This document shows positions 49,301-55,300 of a DNA stretch of 64,000 nt, one piece after another. Below the pieces are notes generated by a model. That model worked only from the letters and a program-made list of their open reading frames with translations, searched no databases and was not told where the DNA came from. Source of the DNA: Diabrotica undecimpunctata (taxonomy: Eukaryota; Arthropoda; Insecta; Coleoptera; Chrysomelidae). The stretch is taken from the NCBI RefSeq assembly GCF_040954645.1, contig NC_092808.1, positions 13,631,883 through 13,695,882 on the forward strand, read 5' to 3'. Numbering within the stretch: the stretch's first letter is position 1; every line of letters starts with the position of its first letter. A program made the position numbers and the translations under genes.

Positions 49301-52300
49301 CTGATAACAATATATATCTGGCTACTTATGATTTACAAGCAGTGTTACCTGTACCAATAGGACAAAGTTCTGCATTTTTTTACAAATCTCGCTTAAACTG
49401 TTATAACTTTACAGTAGTAGAAGTAAAGGCGAAAAAAGACCAAGTCTCCGAAACAGTTAGCACTTGTGAAATTAATAAAGTTAGCTGTTACTTTTGGAAT
49501 GAAGTGATGAGGAATAGAGGGGCAATAGAAATCGGATCTTTCGTTTATTACTATCTAAAGAATTGTCAATAACCAGCCCAGGAGTTGATGTGATTTTTTA
49601 TTCCGATAACTGTGGAGGCCAACAAAAAAATAAATTTCTAATAGCCATGTACCTGTTTGCTGTCAATACTTTGGACATCAATTCTATTACTCACAAGTAC
49701 CTTGTTCGCGGTCACACCTAAAATGAAGGTGATCCAGTCCACAGCATAATAGAAAAAGCAGTGAAGAGGGCCACCAAATCAGGGCCCATATACATTCCCG
49801 AGCAATACGTTGAATTAATAAGGAATGCTTAAAAAGTAGGAGCTTCTTTAACCGTTAAAGAAATGGATTTCACTGAGTTTTACGATGTAAAAGCACTGTA
49901 GAATGAAATGGGACTAGATTTCACCAAAGACGAAAAAGGCCGGCCGTGACCTCAAAATAACTGAAGCAATGCTACTTCAAAGCTTAAAAGGGAAATATTA
50001 CTTCCTGTATAAAAAAGTTATAAACAATTAACGTGGACGAAAGTTGATGTTTGCCAAAAAAGAAGGGGTCGGAGTTAGTCGGAATTGTTTTTATATAAAT
50101 GCCAGTTATGTAGGGCTTTTTCTTCAAAAATTCCTTTAGGTGATAAACTAAAAGATTTAAAACAGTTACTTTCAAAACATATAATTTCTGGATTTTGTAA
50201 AGCCTTTTACGATTAAATTTTTCGTTGATACTTTTTTTGCAATTTTAAGTTCCTTTTTATTAAAATTGTTTGCTTTTACTACAATTTTCGATTTGTTTAA
50301 TAAACTTTTTTAATGCCATTTTGTGCTTATTTCAATTCCACCTTTCAAAACTAGCTAGGTAACCAAAAATTTTACAAAATGAGTATGTCTGTGGAAATTT
50401 TATCTTTAAAACTAAATTCTAAATTTTTCTTTCTAAAATTAAATTCTACATCCTTAAATTTCATCCCTAAATTTGATCTCCAATTGCAATTACGTCATTG
50501 TTGCCTCAGTTATTTTGTGGCAACAATGACGTAATTGCAATTGGGGATCAAATTTAGGGATGAAAAATTAGGAATTCATTTCGAATGAGTAATAGAGTAT
50601 ATCACGGTGGCTAAGTATAACTGCAATACTAATCCAGTAACTTCATTATGCTTCATTGCATGAGGTGTTAAGTAAATTATTTTATATTTTTGGTTCTCCT
50701 GAAAAGTTACACTTTTGTAGTTGCATCATTGTTCCACCGGGACAGCGATTTGCTAAATGTGCACTTGTTAGAAAATTATAATGGTATTTCATTGCAATTT
50801 CGATTTAATAAAAACTTTAAATTGGTTTATTAAAAAATCAATAACATTGATCTCAATTTTAATTAAACTGAGAAATTCATTATCAATTCATTAAAATTAA
50901 TGAAACACCATAGTTGATTAGTAAAATTTAAATAAATATACAAATTAAAGTTCATGTCTATATTTTTTTAAAAGTCAGTAAACGCTACCAAAAAGAGACA
51001 CGCGCAATACTTCGCCGTGACTATGATAAAAAATATCATGTTTAGGAGGTGGGCAAATAACCCAATCATCATGAGTATTTCAATTCTTTGCTTTACACTC
51101 AAATTAGTTTCTACTTAAAATTAATTCTAAGCAATAATACAGAACATTCACGAATTAATACAATTATTATTGTACTACTTATGTTTTTTTTTATTTATTT
51201 ACGCTGTAACCACCAGGGTTATTAGCGACCTAAATATATAATACAGGTAAAGTTAGAAAAAATTACAATAATTGATACAGTCCTGAGTCTTTAAGATAAC
51301 TTATTGTGTTTTTAATGTTCATGTTTTTTCCTAGGGTCTCCTTTATATTATTTGGTATAGTGTGCTTCTTTCTTGCTGCTTCATATGTTTTGCACTGAGT
51401 TAGTATATGGTTCACGGAGAGTGTTACTTGACAATTTTCACACATTGGCGGCACAGTTCGTGTAAAGAGGTGTTTATGTGTAAAGTTACTGTGTCCTAGT
51501 CGCAAACGTGTTATTCTCACTTGGTCCTGTCGATTCGCTGTGGGTTGGAGCCACGGTTTCACTAATTGTTTGATTTACTTGAGTTTATTTTGTGATGCAC
51601 TCCACTTATTTTGCCATGCACTTAACACATGTTTTATTTCTGACTTAAAGTCATCTGAAGAAACCTCATTAATAAGAATGGAGTCCTGGCTGAAGGATGC
51701 TAAGCGTGCTAGTTCATCTGCTTCTTTATTTCCTTGTATACCTGAATGTGATGGAACAAACATGAAGTCAACAGTGAACTTATTATTATTTAGAATCTCT
51801 ATTTTTGATTTGATATGTGAGGCAATTGGATTATTAGTATATAAACGTTTGATAGTGTGAAGTAGTGAATCGGTTATTATGACAGACGGGAACTGTTTCG
51901 ACTCTTTTATGTGGATAAGTGCTTGTAATATTGCAAACAACTCCGCAGTATATGACGAAGTAATGGGCTTGAATTTAAATTTTAAGGATGTATTGGGTGT
52001 AAGGATGGCTGCACCAACACCGTCTGAAGATTTGGATGCGTCAGTGTATATCTTATAGTGATTTTTATAAGTTTCCATTTCTGTTAAGAATGATTGTTTG
52101 ATCAGGTCTGTTATAGTCTCACGTTTTTTATATATACTAAGGTTAGTGTTAATCTTGGGAATTGGTATTAACCAAGGTGGAAAAGTTAGGAAATTTGTTG
52201 GGAGAATTTCAGGAAATTTAAGATGTAGGTCATGAAGGTTTTTTCTAACTCTTTCGTAAAATGGTGGATCTAGTCTTGTTGTAGAGAAAGTGTTTTGAAA

Positions 52301-55300
52301 TCGATCTCTGAACTTATTGGTATAAGTAGGGTGTTCTTTATTACTAGCTATTTTAGAAGCATATAAGAGAGAAAGGTATTTGCATCGTAAACTTAGTGGT
52401 GGTTCTCCTGTTAAACATTGTAAACTTATAACTGGTGTCGTTCGAAACGCACCTGTAGCTATTCGTAGAGCTGTGTTTTGAACAGTTTCTAATGTTTTCA
52501 ATACTGATATTTTACTTGATGAATAAACTATCGCACCATAGTCGAGTTTGGATCTGATTAAAGATTTATATACATGTAATAGTGTATTTTGATCTGCTCC
52601 CCAGTTTTTGCTGGAAATAGTTTTCATAAAATTTAGTCCTGCTCGGCATAATTTTTTAAGTTCTTCTGTATGTTTTTTCCAGGTGAGCTTTTGATCGAAA
52701 ACCATACCTAAAAATCTGATATTACTTGTGAAACTAAGGGTTTGATTATATAGCTTTAGATGTGGAGTTAGAGTGTTATTTTTTCGTGTGAATAAAATAC
52801 ATTTAGTTTTTGTTGGTGAAAATTGTAATCCGATAGTCCTAGACCATGATTCTAACTGATTAATTGTTTGTTATAAATGTTTTTGAATAGATGTAGAGTT
52901 TTTTCCTTTGGCAAATAAAACTAAGTCATCAGCGTATAATCTTCCTTTAACGGTGAGCATTGTTGAAGTATGTCGTTTATGGCTATTAGAAAAAGAGGTT
53001 GAGCTTATAACTGATCCTTGTGGTACTCCGTTCTTTTGAACTTTTTTATCTGAGTTAACGTTGTCTGATCGAACTATGAAGCTGCGAGAATGAAGAAAAT
53101 TGGAAATAAATTTTAACATATTGCCTCTGATATTCCAATTATGCAATTTTAATATGATATTGTATCGCCAGACAGTATCATAGGCTTTATTAATATCAAA
53201 AAAAACTGCGATACAATTTTGCTTATTTGCAAATGCTTCATGTATTCCTGACTCTAAGTCTATTAGGTTATATATAGTGGATCTATTTTGCCTAAATCCG
53301 CTTTGTTGTGGAATAAGGAGTTTTTGTTGTTAAGTAGATTCAGATTTTGGGATGTTATAATATCTTCTATAATTCGTCCTTTTGGGTTGAGTTTTATGGA
53401 ATCCCACATCGGATTGTGGCAGTTAATTTGTTCCAAAACAGCTGTTAAATCTTCTTGGGATATGGTTTGATTTGGTGGGATATACATATTACATATATAA
53501 ATCTTTTGAGGTATATTTATTGCAATAGTTATTAATTCAATGTTATTTGAAGTCACTGGTGTGCTCATGAATTTTTCATCCACGTAAATTGCTACTCCTC
53601 CACTGGCAATGTTTTGGTTTAATCTGTTATTATAAAAACATGAATAATTACGAAAGTTATATACATGGTTTGAATTTTTGAAATTTGTTTCCTGTAGACA
53701 GATAATAGATGGGTGTGTTTCAGAGATAATATATATTAGTTTTTCAAAATGGGTGTAAAACCCATTTAAGTTCCATTGAAGCAGAGAAGTGAATGTAATT
53801 ATTCTTTAAAGGAATTATTTATCGATGAGTCGGAATCTTCTTTCGACAATGAAGTATTCACTGCAGAGAGAAAACCTATGTGTTTGCCAAGTTTTCGTAT
53901 TAATTTGGTGCTTTTGGTTTTCATTTTTCTGTCGATGTAGTGTGGATGTAATTCCGATAGAATCTTTATAAGTGCATGAGAGTCTTCTGAGTACAATTTT
54001 GTTACGCTGATTATGTCTTTTGATCCTTGTATATTTTCGAATAGATCCACTACTTGATCGAAGCTTAACAATTGCTTTTCCCTTTCTACATATTCTCTAA
54101 CTGGTTCCAATAATGTTTGGAGATTTAGTATATCATTTCTTAAGTTTTTGTGAGGGTGGCGTGATTGCATCTTCTAGGGTTCTTTTCCGGTTGCTTTGTT
54201 CGAAGTTACTTGGGGTTCGTAAGAATTCAAATGTGTATTTTTATTTATGTACGTGTTACGATTGTAGTGTTAACTGAATAAGTGGTCAAATGTATAGATG
54301 TATTTTGTAGTGAGCACTGTTGGGTTTGGTTTATTGATAAATTTGGGATTGCTACTGTTTGTAATGTGGTTTGAGAAGACGTAGTAAGTGTGGAGGGAGT
54401 GGTATTTGAGATTGCGGGAGTATTTTGTAAATTATCTTGTTGAGTATGATTTATTGATGAATTTTGTCTTATTTCTGTTTGCATTGCACTATCATTGTGA
54501 GGATGGTTAGAAGGTGAAATATTTGGACAATTAGCTGCCTGGTGTCCAGTTAATTTGCATTTGAAACAATTTTCGTTTTGAGCTATAAATATGCGGTATG
54601 ATGTTTGTTCCAACTCGATAATAAAAGTTTCAGGTAGTACAAAGTTGTCTGGAAAAGGTGAAACGAAAATTTGTCTTTGGAAGCTTAGAATATGACTAAA
54701 GGCGGGATTGGTTGCTCCTATCCGTAGATATGATATGTCTGAGAGAGGATTTAAACCTAGTTTTATTAATTCGTCCATTATTATGTTAGAAGGTATGCTT
54801 GGACATACATTGGACAGAATTAAGCGGACTGATGGAGTTATTAATCTTCTCGCTTCTAGTATATTTCCATTTACTATTATCTTCTTTGTTTCTGCTATGA
54901 ATTTATCTACTAGGTTTTTGGATGATAGATATATGCATATTCTACCGTTTGATATACGGGATGCGAAAATTATCTTTTCGGTTCTATATGCTGACTCAAT
55001 CCTTCAAGATAGTCATTAATTGTACAATTCCCTAGAGTGTTAAATAAAATAGCTTGATCTCTGCTTGGGATTACTATACTACGTGGTTGACTAACTTCTT
55101 TTAAGTATGATGCATTTTGTGGTAGCTGATTGGAAGATGACATCTTTTAAATGGATTTTAAAATCCGACTAAAACCGGTGCTGTTTTACAGCTTTCGTTG
55201 TGATACCAGTTCATGTAAATTGGATAATACTTATAACTAATTGCAGTTGTTTACTTAAATATATAAATCCAAATAGATGAAAAAAGTATATTTTATCTAC

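Larger units (their letters stand above)
47905..50747 (+). mobile_element. DNA transposon-like element carrying a DUF7869-type gene
   Basis: CGCTGTCCCGGTGGAACA at the left end (47905) is exactly repeated in inverse at the right end (to 50747). ATTT flanks both sides as a 4-bp target duplication. Inside the left end, ACATTGACGTAACTGCA-type words recur at 47920, 48145, 48205 and 48265, and in inverse near the right end. The 2.84-kb body holds a decayed DUF7869-type coding region. These hallmarks fit a cut-and-paste element whose transposase would be the DUF7869-type protein. Confidence 0.7.
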
